Origin: CAYYIS01 sp964470965
GTDB lineage: Bacteria > JAAXHH01 > JABIQT01
NCBI GenBank assembly: GCA_964470965.1
Contig: CAYYIS010000031.1
Coordinates: 1 to 62,994 of the forward strand
Length of the DNA: 62,994 bases
Reading direction: 5' to 3'
The position numbers and the translations under genes were made by a program. Within the stretch, counting starts at the first letter, position 1; the number at the start of each line of letters is the position of its first letter. This document shows, piece after piece, positions 9,512 through 17,357 of the stretch. Under the pieces are notes generated by a model, which was not told where the DNA came from, made no database searches, and saw only the letters and a program-made list of their open reading frames with translations.

Positions 9512-11263
9512 ATGGTCCAGAACCAAACGGGAATGAAACAACTCGAGTTCAAGTCGCTTCGGCGTTTGCTCGGATACCTGCGTCCCTACTGGCGCTGGGT
9601 GTTGCTGACGTTCCTGCTGATTTTCACGGCGTCCATCGCCCGGCAGGCGGGGCCGTACCTGAGCAAGATCGCGGTGGACGACTACATCATTCCAGGGGAC
9701 TCTGAAGGACTGGCAGACATCATCGCGATCTATGTGGGGCTTATGGTGCTGCAGTTCTTGATCAGCTACGGTCAGTACTGGACCACCGAAATGTTGGGAC
9801 AATGGGCCATGAGGGATGTGCGGATGCAGATATTCTCACACTTACAGCGTCTGCCCCTGAGCTTCTTTGACCGCACGCCCATTGGGAACCTTATGGCACG
9901 TAACACCAGCGACGTGGACGCGCTCAACGAGCTGTTTACGGACGGCCTTGTGTCGATGATCAGCGAGTGCATAACTATCCTGACCATTCTGGCGTTTATC
10001 TTTTATATGGATGTGGGCCTGGGGCTGATCACCAGTGCCATGGTGCCTCTAGTGGCAGTATTGATCTTCTGGCTTCATCGTCGCAGTTACCAGGCGTTCC
10101 GGATTGCCCGTGTTCATTTCGCCAACTTCAGCGCTTGTCTCCAGGAAACGCTATCCGGTGTTGAAGTGCTGCAGCTCTTCAACTGCGAGGGACGGAACGT
10201 ACGGCGTTTTTCCGATGAAAACGACGGTTATCTCAGAGCACGTATGACCAGTGTGTTCTATCACTCAATTTATTTTCCGATCATGGAAGCGAGCGGCTTG
10301 CTGCTACTGGCAGTCGTGCTCTGGTACGGCGCGGGAGAAGTGCTCCAGGGACAGATCGAATGGGGGGTCCTGGTAGCGATGTTGCAGTACGTGCCCCGCT
10401 TCTTCATGCCGATCCGTGACATCGCCGAACGGTACGCGGACATACAGGTGGCCATGGCGTCTTCTGAGCGCATCTACGACCTGCTTGACAGCCCTGCAGA
10501 ACCATTGGGAGGTGACATCCGGGAAGAGCGTATCGCTGGCGCTATCGAATTCCAAAACGTCTGGTTCGCCTACAACGACGAGGACTGGGTCCTGCGCGAC
10601 GTATCCTTCCATGCCGCTCCCGGCCAGAGCATCGCCATCGTGGGGGCGACCGGTGCCGGCAAGACTACCATCATCAATCTGGTATGCCGTCTCTACGAAA
10701 TCCAGAAAGGTGCCATACTGGTAGATGGAAAAGATATCAGGGAATGGGACGTGGAGGCGCTGCGTCGGCGGGTAGGCGTGGTACAGCAGGATGTGTTTCT
10801 GTTCTCAGGCGATATCGAAAACAATATCAGTCTCGGAGAGCGGGCCATTGCGAGAGAACAGGTAGAGCAGGCTGCTCGGTACGTCAACGCGGACCGGTTC
10901 ATCCGAAAATTGACGGACGGATATTCGCATCAAGTACAGGAACGAGGCAGCGATTTTTCCGTGGGGCAGCGTCAACTGTTGTCCTTCGCCCGTGCATTGG
11001 CTGCAGAGCCGGACATCCTTTTCCTGGACGAAGCCACCGCCAGTGTCGATACGGAAACCGAAATGTGGATACAGGAGGCGGTGGAAAAGATCATGAAAGA
11101 CCGTACATCCATCGTCATTGCGCATCGCCTTTCCACCATCCGCACGGCGGACAAAATTCTGGTCATGCATCACGGTAAAATCCGGGAAGAAGGCCGTCAT
11201 GAAGAGTTGCTGGACCAGGATGGGATTTATGCCCGATTACACAGGTTGCAGTATGAGGGTTAG
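9512..11263 (+). CDS. ABC exporter half-transporter, partner subunit with degenerate signature
   Basis: The 583-residue half-transporter has six membrane helices (residues about 25-310) and an ATPase domain with Walker A GATGAGKTTII, a full Walker B LFLDEATASVD carrying the catalytic Glu, and an H-loop in IVIAHRLST. Its signature reads FSVGQRQLL instead of LSGGQ. With the Asp-for-Glu change in the upstream subunit, this assigns both defects to the same composite ATP site, as in heterodimeric bacterial exporters with one degenerate and one active site. ATG at 9512 follows the stop of the first subunit by 3 nt, so translational coupling and a 1:1 heterodimer are expected. Confidence 0.9.
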   Translation: MVQNQTGMKQLEFKSLRRLLGYLRPYWRWVLLTFLLIFTASIARQAGPYLSKIAVDDYIIPGDSEGLADIIAIYVGLMVLQFLISYGQYWTTEMLGQWAMRDVRMQIFSHLQRLPLSFFDRTPIGNLMARNTSDVDALNELFTDGLVSMISECITILTILAFIFYMDVGLGLITSAMVPLVAVLIFWLHRRSYQAFRIARVHFANFSACLQETLSGVEVLQLFNCEGRNVRRFSDENDGYLRARMTSVFYHSIYFPIMEASGLLLLAVVLWYGAGEVLQGQIEWGVLVAMLQYVPRFFMPIRDIAERYADIQVAMASSERIYDLLDSPAEPLGGDIREERIAGAIEFQNVWFAYNDEDWVLRDVSFHAAPGQSIAIVGATGAGKTTIINLVCRLYEIQKGAILVDGKDIREWDVEALRRRVGVVQQDVFLFSGDIENNISLGERAIAREQVEQAARYVNADRFIRKLTDGYSHQVQERGSDFSVGQRQLLSFARALAAEPDILFLDEATASVDTETEMWIQEAVEKIMKDRTSIVIAHRLSTIRTADKILVMHHGKIREEGRHEELLDQDGIYARLHRLQYEG

Positions 11264-11265
11264 GG

Positions 11266-12390
11266 TCACTGCTGCCGTGCGTGCCACGCCGCCAGTACCT
11301 CCGCCTCTCGCTCCGGCGGCAGGCCCGACTTCAGTTTCGACTGACGGTCATCGGACAGCGTTTTGAACCAGTCGAGTGTATCCCGGGCCGTATCCGCCAG
11401 GGGGCGGAAGGTGAGGCCCTTATCGTAGGCGCGGGAGCACTCTATTCTGGAAAACCCCCGCATGCTTTCCCGCTCCGAAGGGACCCACACCGGCATTTGG
11501 CGCCAGGGTTGCACTTCCTGTTGCGCGAGAAAATCGGAATCGGCCCAGGTGAAAGAGACATCGGACGCAGTGATCGCCCGGATCCCGTAAAGCATTTCTC
11601 CTATTGATAGCGGTGCCCGCGGACCGGTGGCGTTGTATGTGCCAGTGTGTCCCTCTTCCAACATCCGGATCATCCAGCCGGTCAAGTCGCGCACATCGAC
11701 TATCTGGGTTGGGTCGGTCGGATTGCCAGGCGCCAGGACCTCTCCGCCACGATCGATGCGGACCGGCCAGTAGGTAAAACGATCCGTTCTATCTCCGGGA
11801 CCGACGATCAGTCCGGGGCGGACGATGGTGGCCCTTCCCGGAAATGCCAGTTCCGCTTCCTTCTCACACAGTGCTTTCATGGGACCGTAGTTTCTGCCGC
11901 TTAAGGTTTCGTCATCCGAATCGTCCATGACCCCGGTAGGGCTTGATTCGTTCAGTCCCACGATGCTGTAATCCGAATACACGGAGATGGTGGAGACGAA
12001 CAGATACTTCTGTGCCGCATCCCTCAGCAATTGAGCGGATTGCCGTACCCAGCGGGGAATGGTCGCGGAATTATCCAGAACTACATCCCAATCTCGCCCT
12101 TTGAGGGCCTCCAGGTCATTGTCACGGTTGCCGATCAGTTTTTCCACATCCGGAAAAAGATGCGGGTTTGTTTTCCCACGATTGAACAGCGTCACGGTAT
12201 GTCCGCGCGCCAGAGCGTGTTCTACCTGATGGGGTCCGATAAATCCGGTTCCACCGAGAATCAGGATGCGGAGAGGTGTCGTGGCCCGCGGGACCACTAG
12301 AGCTCGGACGGATCGGGGTATTGCGTACCATCCCAGAGCAGCGCCGGTGCCGACTGCAATCTGGAGGAACTGTCTACGTGCGGCAGACAT
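11266..12390 (-). CDS. NAD-dependent epimerase/dehydratase with Tat signal
   Basis: The 374-residue protein begins with a twin-arginine signal: ARRQFLQ at residues 4-10, then the hydrophobic stretch IAVGTGAALGW and a possible cleavage site near residue 30. The extended-SDR fold starts with LGGTGFIG (residues 45-52), the NAD-binding glycine motif. The catalytic Y-x-x-x-K appears as NYGPMKA near residue 167. Enzymes of this family modify nucleotide sugars, or isomerise or reduce other substrates, with bound NAD. Export of a folded, cofactor-loaded enzyme is what Tat is for, so a periplasmic location is inferred. It ends 3 nt from the convergent ABC gene. The substrate is unknown. Confidence 0.85.
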   Translation of the reverse strand: MSAARRQFLQIAVGTGAALGWYAIPRSVRALVVPRATTPLRILILGGTGFIGPHQVEHALARGHTVTLFNRGKTNPHLFPDVEKLIGNRDNDLEALKGRDWDVVLDNSATIPRWVRQSAQLLRDAAQKYLFVSTISVYSDYSIVGLNESSPTGVMDDSDDETLSGRNYGPMKALCEKEAELAFPGRATIVRPGLIVGPGDRTDRFTYWPVRIDRGGEVLAPGNPTDPTQIVDVRDLTGWMIRMLEEGHTGTYNATGPRAPLSIGEMLYGIRAITASDVSFTWADSDFLAQQEVQPWRQMPVWVPSERESMRGFSRIECSRAYDKGLTFRPLADTARDTLDWFKTLSDDRQSKLKSGLPPEREAEVLAAWHARQQ

Positions 12391-12417
12391 AGTGACTCCT
12401 GTTGGATCACTGATCCA

Positions 12418-12939
12418 TTATTCCGACTTTACATAACCGGCGCCTATCAGAAATCCCCGGGCGCGTTCCGTTTTCGGGTAACGGTAAACCAGATCCCAGA
12501 ACTGTCTACCATGGTTCGCTTCGAGCAGATGCGCCAATTCGTGAATCAGGACATAATCCAGGACAAAATCGGGCATGGTCGCCAATCGATGTGATATACG
12601 GATCGAGCCATTTACCGGTGCACAACTGCCCCAGCGCCGGTTCTGATTAGTAGTCCACCGGATGGACCCCCAGCGCAGCAAACCGCCGAAATACTTGCGG
12701 TTCAGAACGCTGGCCCGCCTTTCGAGTTTATTGTCGTCCAGAATATCCTTCTGGTTTCGCCGGCCGAGCCGTTCCTTCAGGTTTTTAATGTATGGTAGGA
12801 GGTCTTCATCGGACATTACCGCCGGAGCAAGGATCTCGATGACACCGTCTACTTCCCGGGCCTGAACGGTCTTGCGGCGTTTCCGGCTGCGTATAATCCG
12901 CGTTTCCAGTTCATCAAGCCGTACTGACTCGTCACTCAT
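12418..12939 (-). CDS. YgjP-like (DUF45/M48-type) metallopeptidase
   Basis: The 173-residue protein is slightly shorter than usual for YgjP-like DUF45 proteins (about 200-240). The zinc motif is HELAHLLEANHGRQFW near residue 135, with the HExxH helix and downstream His of the WLM/SprT-like metallopeptidase group. RRWGSCAPVNGSIRISHRL just before it is the conserved strand segment of DUF45. No signal peptide or membrane helix is seen, so it acts in the cytoplasm. It sits 24 nt downstream of the sulfatase on the same strand and 27 nt upstream of the epimerase, so it probably shares their transcript. The substrate of the family is unclear. Confidence 0.88.
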   Translation of the reverse strand: MSDESVRLDELETRIIRSRKRRKTVQAREVDGVIEILAPAVMSDEDLLPYIKNLKERLGRRNQKDILDDNKLERRASVLNRKYFGGLLRWGSIRWTTNQNRRWGSCAPVNGSIRISHRLATMPDFVLDYVLIHELAHLLEANHGRQFWDLVYRYPKTERARGFLIGAGYVKSE

Positions 12940-12963
12940 CGCTTGTCTCCAGCCACTGATCTT

Positions 12964-14325
12964 TCACCCCGCATCCTTTAAATCATAGGTAGCAATAATG
13001 TATGGATGATCGGGGTCGTATTCACTGAGCGGTTTCGGATTGTCTACACGGCCTGGAGGACGACAATTGGCGCCGTCCATGTCGTGGAGACTGTCACCAA
13101 GATCCTCACGACACAAGGTAGCTTTCATCTCCAGATTTTTTACCACATTGGGACGTGCATGTGCCACGTCCTCTGTTTCTCCGACGTCATTGCTCAGGTC
13201 ATAGAGGGCACCGGTGGTGCAATGCAGTTTCCACTGCCCGGAACGTACCGCCTGAAGCTCGTCTCTCAAGTAGTAGAAAAACGCATCGTATTCGGATCGG
13301 GCACCGGGGTTTCCCTGCATGATCGGCCGGATGTCTTTGCCGTCGACCACACGGTTGTGGGGTACGGCAGCCCCTGAGAATCCGGCGAGGGTGGGCAGTA
13401 TGTCCATGGCGGTGGTGAGTTCCCCGCAAGTGACACCGGGGGCGATCTGGCCGGGCCACCGCATGATGCAAGGCATCCGCTGGCCGCCTTCCCAGGTGGT
13501 GCCCTTGGTGCCCCGAAGTGGTGCGTTGCTCCCGCCTTCCCGGCAGCGACTGCCGTTGTCAGAAGTGAAGATTATCAGCGTGTTATCGTCCAGTCCCAGG
13601 TGTTTCAATTCATGCATCAACACGCCTGTACTCCAATCGATGCAGGCCACCGCTGCACCATAGGGACCGTTCTTCGACGCTCTGAGGAATTGGGGTGGCG
13701 CGTAAAGGGGGAGATGCACGTACATATGTGCGAAATACAGAAAAAACGGCTGATCCCGTTTGTCCCTGATGAACCGTACGCACTCTTCCACGTAACGTTC
13801 GGTTAAAGACGCCTGGTCCGGTTGTTGCTGGATCACCTCCTCGTCCCGGATCAACGGCAACGGCGGCAGGTGTTCTCGCGTAATCTGTCTCCCCATGTCG
13901 TTGCTGTAGGGCAGACCGTAGTAAGAATCAAATCCGTGCTTTGTAGGAAGGAACTCCGGTTGGTCGCCAAGGTGCCATTTGCCGACCATCTTGGTCGCGT
14001 AGCCGCGTGTCTTGAGTACAGAGGCGATAGTCTCCTCTTCCGGATTCAAACCGACACCGTCGCCCGGAAACAGGACCCAACGGCCGTCTCCCGTGCCCAG
14101 TCCCACGCGCCGAGGGTAGCATCCGGTCATCAGCGCCGCGCGGGATGGCGTACAAACGGGTGCCGAAACATAGAAGTCGGTAAACCGCATGCCCTCAGTT
14201 GCCATTCGGTCCAGGGTCGGCGTGTCATGCAACGAGGATCCGTAACAACCGAGATCTCCGTAGCCGAGGTCGTCACAGTTGATCAGGATGATGTTAGGTC
14301 TGTCTTGCGCTGGACGTGACGCCAT
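12964..14325 (-). CDS. Type I sulfatase (arylsulfatase family)
   Basis: The 453-residue enzyme has the metal-binding start NIILINCDDLGYGDLGCYG (residues 11-29) and the formylglycine motif CTPSR at residues 58-62 in APVCTPSRAALMTG. The KWHLGD block is near residue 118, and TSDNGSRCREGG near residue 254 supplies further metal ligands. Such enzymes hydrolyse sulfate esters after the Cys is converted to formylglycine; no maturase gene is in this window. Unlike many bacterial sulfatases it lacks a signal peptide, so it should act in the cytoplasm on imported sulfated molecules. It is the first gene of a sulfatase - metallopeptidase - epimerase run, 30 nt after the PLP-enzyme gene on the same strand. 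Confidence 0.93.
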   Translation of the reverse strand: MASRPAQDRPNIILINCDDLGYGDLGCYGSSLHDTPTLDRMATEGMRFTDFYVSAPVCTPSRAALMTGCYPRRVGLGTGDGRWVLFPGDGVGLNPEEETIASVLKTRGYATKMVGKWHLGDQPEFLPTKHGFDSYYGLPYSNDMGRQITREHLPPLPLIRDEEVIQQQPDQASLTERYVEECVRFIRDKRDQPFFLYFAHMYVHLPLYAPPQFLRASKNGPYGAAVACIDWSTGVLMHELKHLGLDDNTLIIFTSDNGSRCREGGSNAPLRGTKGTTWEGGQRMPCIMRWPGQIAPGVTCGELTTAMDILPTLAGFSGAAVPHNRVVDGKDIRPIMQGNPGARSEYDAFFYYLRDELQAVRSGQWKLHCTTGALYDLSNDVGETEDVAHARPNVVKNLEMKATLCREDLGDSLHDMDGANCRPPGRVDNPKPLSEYDPDHPYIIATYDLKDAG

Positions 14326-14355
14326 GGATTAAATCCCTTCGGTGTCCAAATTGCC

Positions 14356-15645
14356 CTACACATTTTTTGCTGATTTAGACTGGAAGAACTCTCTGAGCCG
14401 CCGTGCGACCAATGCTTCTTCGCCGTCACGCATACAGCGGATTCCAAGTTTGTTGCCGCCCCACAGCGTGGACATGGCCATTCTGGGCGAACCGGTTCGT
14501 ATCTCTTCCCGCATTTCTTCTTTGGTCATCGGTATAACATTTTCGTCCCAGTTGAGCGCCACATGCGCCACGCCGCGGGGGTTCGCCCCAGCCTTCGCGT
14601 CGAGACCGGGGACATCCTTCAACTGGTCCGCGATGTATTCGGCTTTCTCCATCCAGCCCTGCGCGATGGCTTCATGATCCAGTTCCATGTACCGGTTAAG
14701 TGCGGCGATAAAACCGATAATTTCTTCCTTACCAATCTTCATGCCCCTGCCAAGGTGCCCGTTGGGTGCGGCCTGCAGCCGGGCCGCTTCGATCAGGTCC
14801 TCCCGACCCGCAAGGATTCCGGTAGACTGCGGGCCGCGCAGCCCTTTGCCGCCGCTGATGACGACCAGGTCACCGCCCATCTCGGTGTACCGGGTCAGAT
14901 TCTCGGCGGGCGGCAGCTCCGACGCGGAGTCGATGAGCACCGGTACACCGGCTTTGCGTCCCAGGTCCACAAACTCATCAGGCATCATCACGGTCGGGTC
15001 GTCACGCTTTTCATGCTCCACGCTGGCCAGGCAGGCGAGCATGGCGGTCTTATCCGAGAGTGCGTTAGCGAACTCTTCCCTCGTTTCGACCACCACCAGA
15101 TCCGCGCCGGCGGCGCGATAGGCCCGGTCGTAGAAGAATGTATGCGCCTTCTGCGTCAGGCACTGCCTCTTTTCCCAGGTTGGATGCGGCAGGGCCCGCA
15201 TTTTTTCCTCATCGCTCCCGGTTAAACAGGCTGCGGCGCCCAGCACCAACCCGCTGAACGCACCGCAGGTCACCAATGCCGCTTCCGCATGCACCACATC
15301 GGCCAGCCGCTTACCGGCGGCGATCGTCAGTTCGTCCATATCGACGAAGTACTCGTTCGCCTCGATCATCGCATCAATCACTTCTGTCGGCATACGGGAC
15401 CCACCGTACCGGGTGATATGGTCGTGTGTGGGCAGATGTGGCTGCACGCCGAGTAGCTGGGTGTAGATGTTGTCGTTCAGATTCGACATGATCTCTTCCG
15501 GATCGGCGCTGACGGTTCGGGCCGGTGCTCCTCCGTTGCGAGAGCAGGCGCTGATCAGTCCGGTGAGGAGCGAAGTGCCTATGAACGCCCGTCGGCTCAG
15601 TTTCACGCTGGCATGTTTCGAGAAAAGCTCTTTAAAGAATTCCAT
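14356..15645 (-). CDS. SelA-like PLP-dependent enzyme with Tat lipoprotein signal
   Basis: The 429-residue protein has a twin-arginine motif LSRRAFIG (residues 16-23) followed by a hydrophobic run ending in the lipobox LISAC (Cys34). It is therefore predicted to be exported folded and lipid-anchored. The body is a fold-type I PLP enzyme of the SelA/YhfS-like group: VLIDSASELPP with the cofactor Asp near 239, and VISGGKGLRGPQS with the Schiff-base Lys at about 267. Cytoplasmic relatives act as selenocysteine synthase-like or 2-amino/2-dehydro acid-type lyases; the reaction here is unknown. It is followed by the sulfatase 30 nt downstream and preceded 23 nt upstream by the ICL/PEPM gene, so one operon is likely. 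Confidence 0.85.
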   Translation of the reverse strand: MEFFKELFSKHASVKLSRRAFIGTSLLTGLISACSRNGGAPARTVSADPEEIMSNLNDNIYTQLLGVQPHLPTHDHITRYGGSRMPTEVIDAMIEANEYFVDMDELTIAAGKRLADVVHAEAALVTCGAFSGLVLGAAACLTGSDEEKMRALPHPTWEKRQCLTQKAHTFFYDRAYRAAGADLVVVETREEFANALSDKTAMLACLASVEHEKRDDPTVMMPDEFVDLGRKAGVPVLIDSASELPPAENLTRYTEMGGDLVVISGGKGLRGPQSTGILAGREDLIEAARLQAAPNGHLGRGMKIGKEEIIGFIAALNRYMELDHEAIAQGWMEKAEYIADQLKDVPGLDAKAGANPRGVAHVALNWDENVIPMTKEEMREEIRTGSPRMAMSTLWGGNKLGIRCMRDGEEALVARRLREFFQSKSAKNV

Positions 15646-15668
15646 GGTTTCGGCTCCTTGGGTAATAA

Positions 15669-16511
15669 CTATCTATCCTTCAGGTACATGCGTAAGACGC
15701 TGGTGTCAATGGCGTCCGTTGTGAACCGGCTGTACGATCCATATTCCTTCAGTTCCCCGGCAATTGTCTTCATTACAGTTATGGCGCCCTTCATCATCCC
15801 GGGTCCCAAACTGAGGCGGCTGATACCGATCGCTTCCAGCTCGCGCATGGGCGCCGTATTGGCTAACGCCAGGACATTAACCGGTGCCTGAACGGCGCCA
15901 TTGATCTGATTCAGTGTGGAGGTGTCACCGACCATAATCGGGTAGAAGCAATCGGCGCCTGAATCGAAGTAGGCTCTTCCACGCCGAATGGCCTCGGCCA
16001 CCTGAGTCTCATGATCCGCTGCAAACTTGCTGATGAAAACATCCGTCCTGGCGTTAATAACCAGTGGAATGCCTTCCTTATCGGCCATGCTCCGCACCGC
16101 ATTGATCCGGGCACACTGGAATTCGATGTCATGAAGGGGACCGCCTTGGGTGGTGCTGTCCTCCAGGTTTACACCCACCGCGCCGGCCTGCAGCACCCGG
16201 CGCATGTTCTCGGCCACTTCATCGGGCCGTTCTCCAAATCCGCGCTCCATATCAGCGGTCACCGGTACATCGACGCTCCCGGCGATACGTCCGACGGCCT
16301 CCAGCATCGTATCAAGGCTGATATTCTGCCCGTCATCATAACCAAGCGAAAACGCGATTGAGGCGCTGGCGGTGGCGACTGCGGGATAGCCAATCTCCTG
16401 TAGCATAAGGGCCCCGAGGGGATCCCAGATATTGGGAAGGACCAGGAGTTCAGGCGCATGGTGGAGAGCCAACAGGGCTTCCGCTTTTTTTTTCTGTCCG
16501 GATATGGTCAT
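15669..16511 (-). CDS. Isocitrate lyase/PEP mutase superfamily enzyme
   Basis: The 280-residue single-domain protein shows the superfamily blocks LPNIWDPLGALMLQ (near residue 25), ADMERGFG (near 85, the Mg-binding D-x-D/E region) and GVNLEDST (near 112, further metal ligand). The full isocitrate-lyase K-K-C-G-H motif is absent. It is closer to PEP mutase, oxaloacetate decarboxylase or methylisocitrate-lyase-like enzymes that cleave or form C-C or C-P bonds next to a carboxylate. Cytoplasmic, no signal peptide. It lies 9 nt downstream of the SDR gene and just upstream of the PLP enzyme, in a minus-strand run that looks like an organic-acid catabolic operon. The exact substrate is undetermined. 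Confidence 0.88.
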   Translation of the reverse strand: MTISGQKKKAEALLALHHAPELLVLPNIWDPLGALMLQEIGYPAVATASASIAFSLGYDDGQNISLDTMLEAVGRIAGSVDVPVTADMERGFGERPDEVAENMRRVLQAGAVGVNLEDSTTQGGPLHDIEFQCARINAVRSMADKEGIPLVINARTDVFISKFAADHETQVAEAIRRGRAYFDSGADCFYPIMVGDTSTLNQINGAVQAPVNVLALANTAPMRELEAIGISRLSLGPGMMKGAITVMKTIAGELKEYGSYSRFTTDAIDTSVLRMYLKDR

Positions 16512-16520
16512 CGAGTCTAC

Positions 16521-17243
16521 CTACGGAGGCAGTATTTCGCCGTCAAATATCTTCAGTGTGCCGGTATCCGCGATGGTCGCTGAGGAGATCATCGCCCGGA
16601 TGCCGGTAACACTGTCCTTTGCATCCACCTGGGCGTCCGGTCCGCCCATATCTGTTTTCACCCAGCCCGGATGAATGGCCAACACGGTGAGACCGTGGTT
16701 TTCCAGGTCGGCCCCCATGGACCTGGCCATTATGTTTACAGCTGATTTACTGGTCCGGTACGCGTACATACCGCCGGCAAAATCACCGCTGGCCTTTCTC
16801 GTGTTCAGCGTGCTCGACCCCAGGAAGCTGGTGATAAATACGATCTTTTTCTGTGTGCCGGCAGTGACATGATCTATGAATGCCTCAGACATCTTCATAG
16901 GACCGAATACGTTGACACGTATTGTGTAGTCCCAATCCTCATAGTCGCTGTGTCCAAACGCCTGATCCGTAACTCCCCCTTCGGACAGTGCCTTCTTGCC
17001 GTATCGACCGGCGTTGTTGACCAGAACATCGATAGCGGTGCCCTTAAGCTTATCCGCAAGCTGGTCTATGGCGTCATGGTCCGCAACATCCAGCGTGTGG
17101 GTGGTGATGTTGCCCTGTATCTCCTTAAGTGTGTCCGAGTCCGCCCTGCAGCACGCGTGTACCTGCCACCCATCCGCAGAATACTGCCGCACCAGCTCCA
17201 GTCCGATCCCTCGATTCGCACCGGTAACAAGTACCGTCGGCAT
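16521..17243 (-). CDS. Short-chain dehydrogenase/reductase (SDR)
   Basis: The 240-residue protein is a classical SDR. The cofactor motif TGANRGIGLELV is at residues 7-18, NNAGRYG near 85 is the N-N-A-G strand, and the catalytic YRTSK near 172 follows the Ser of the active site in ITSFLGSS. The segment LAIHPGWVKTDMGG is typical of sniffer/CsgA-like SDRs. It uses NAD(P)H to reduce or oxidise carbonyl or hydroxyl groups in the cytoplasm. It is probably the first gene of the minus-strand run SDR - ICL/PEPM - PLP enzyme - sulfatase - DUF45 - epimerase. The substrate is unknown. Confidence 0.92.
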   Translation of the reverse strand: MPTVLVTGANRGIGLELVRQYSADGWQVHACCRADSDTLKEIQGNITTHTLDVADHDAIDQLADKLKGTAIDVLVNNAGRYGKKALSEGGVTDQAFGHSDYEDWDYTIRVNVFGPMKMSEAFIDHVTAGTQKKIVFITSFLGSSTLNTRKASGDFAGGMYAYRTSKSAVNIMARSMGADLENHGLTVLAIHPGWVKTDMGGPDAQVDAKDSVTGIRAMISSATIADTGTLKIFDGEILPP

Positions 17244-17357
17244 ATCTTTCCCCCTAAGGACTAATCGTAGGAAACGATTTTTATGAATATAGGATTATTA
17301 TTGTTTTCTGTACAAATAGCAACAAGGAATTTTCCCGCTGACTTAGTGAATCCATTG

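Noticed and set aside
8759..9802. 347-codon minus-strand frame across the junction of the two ABC exporter genes
   Set aside because: Antisense to Walker and signature motifs of the exporters; no protein features.
13006..14319. Several plus-strand frames inside the sulfatase gene
   Set aside because: Antisense shadows without motifs; the sulfatase signatures are unambiguous on the minus strand.
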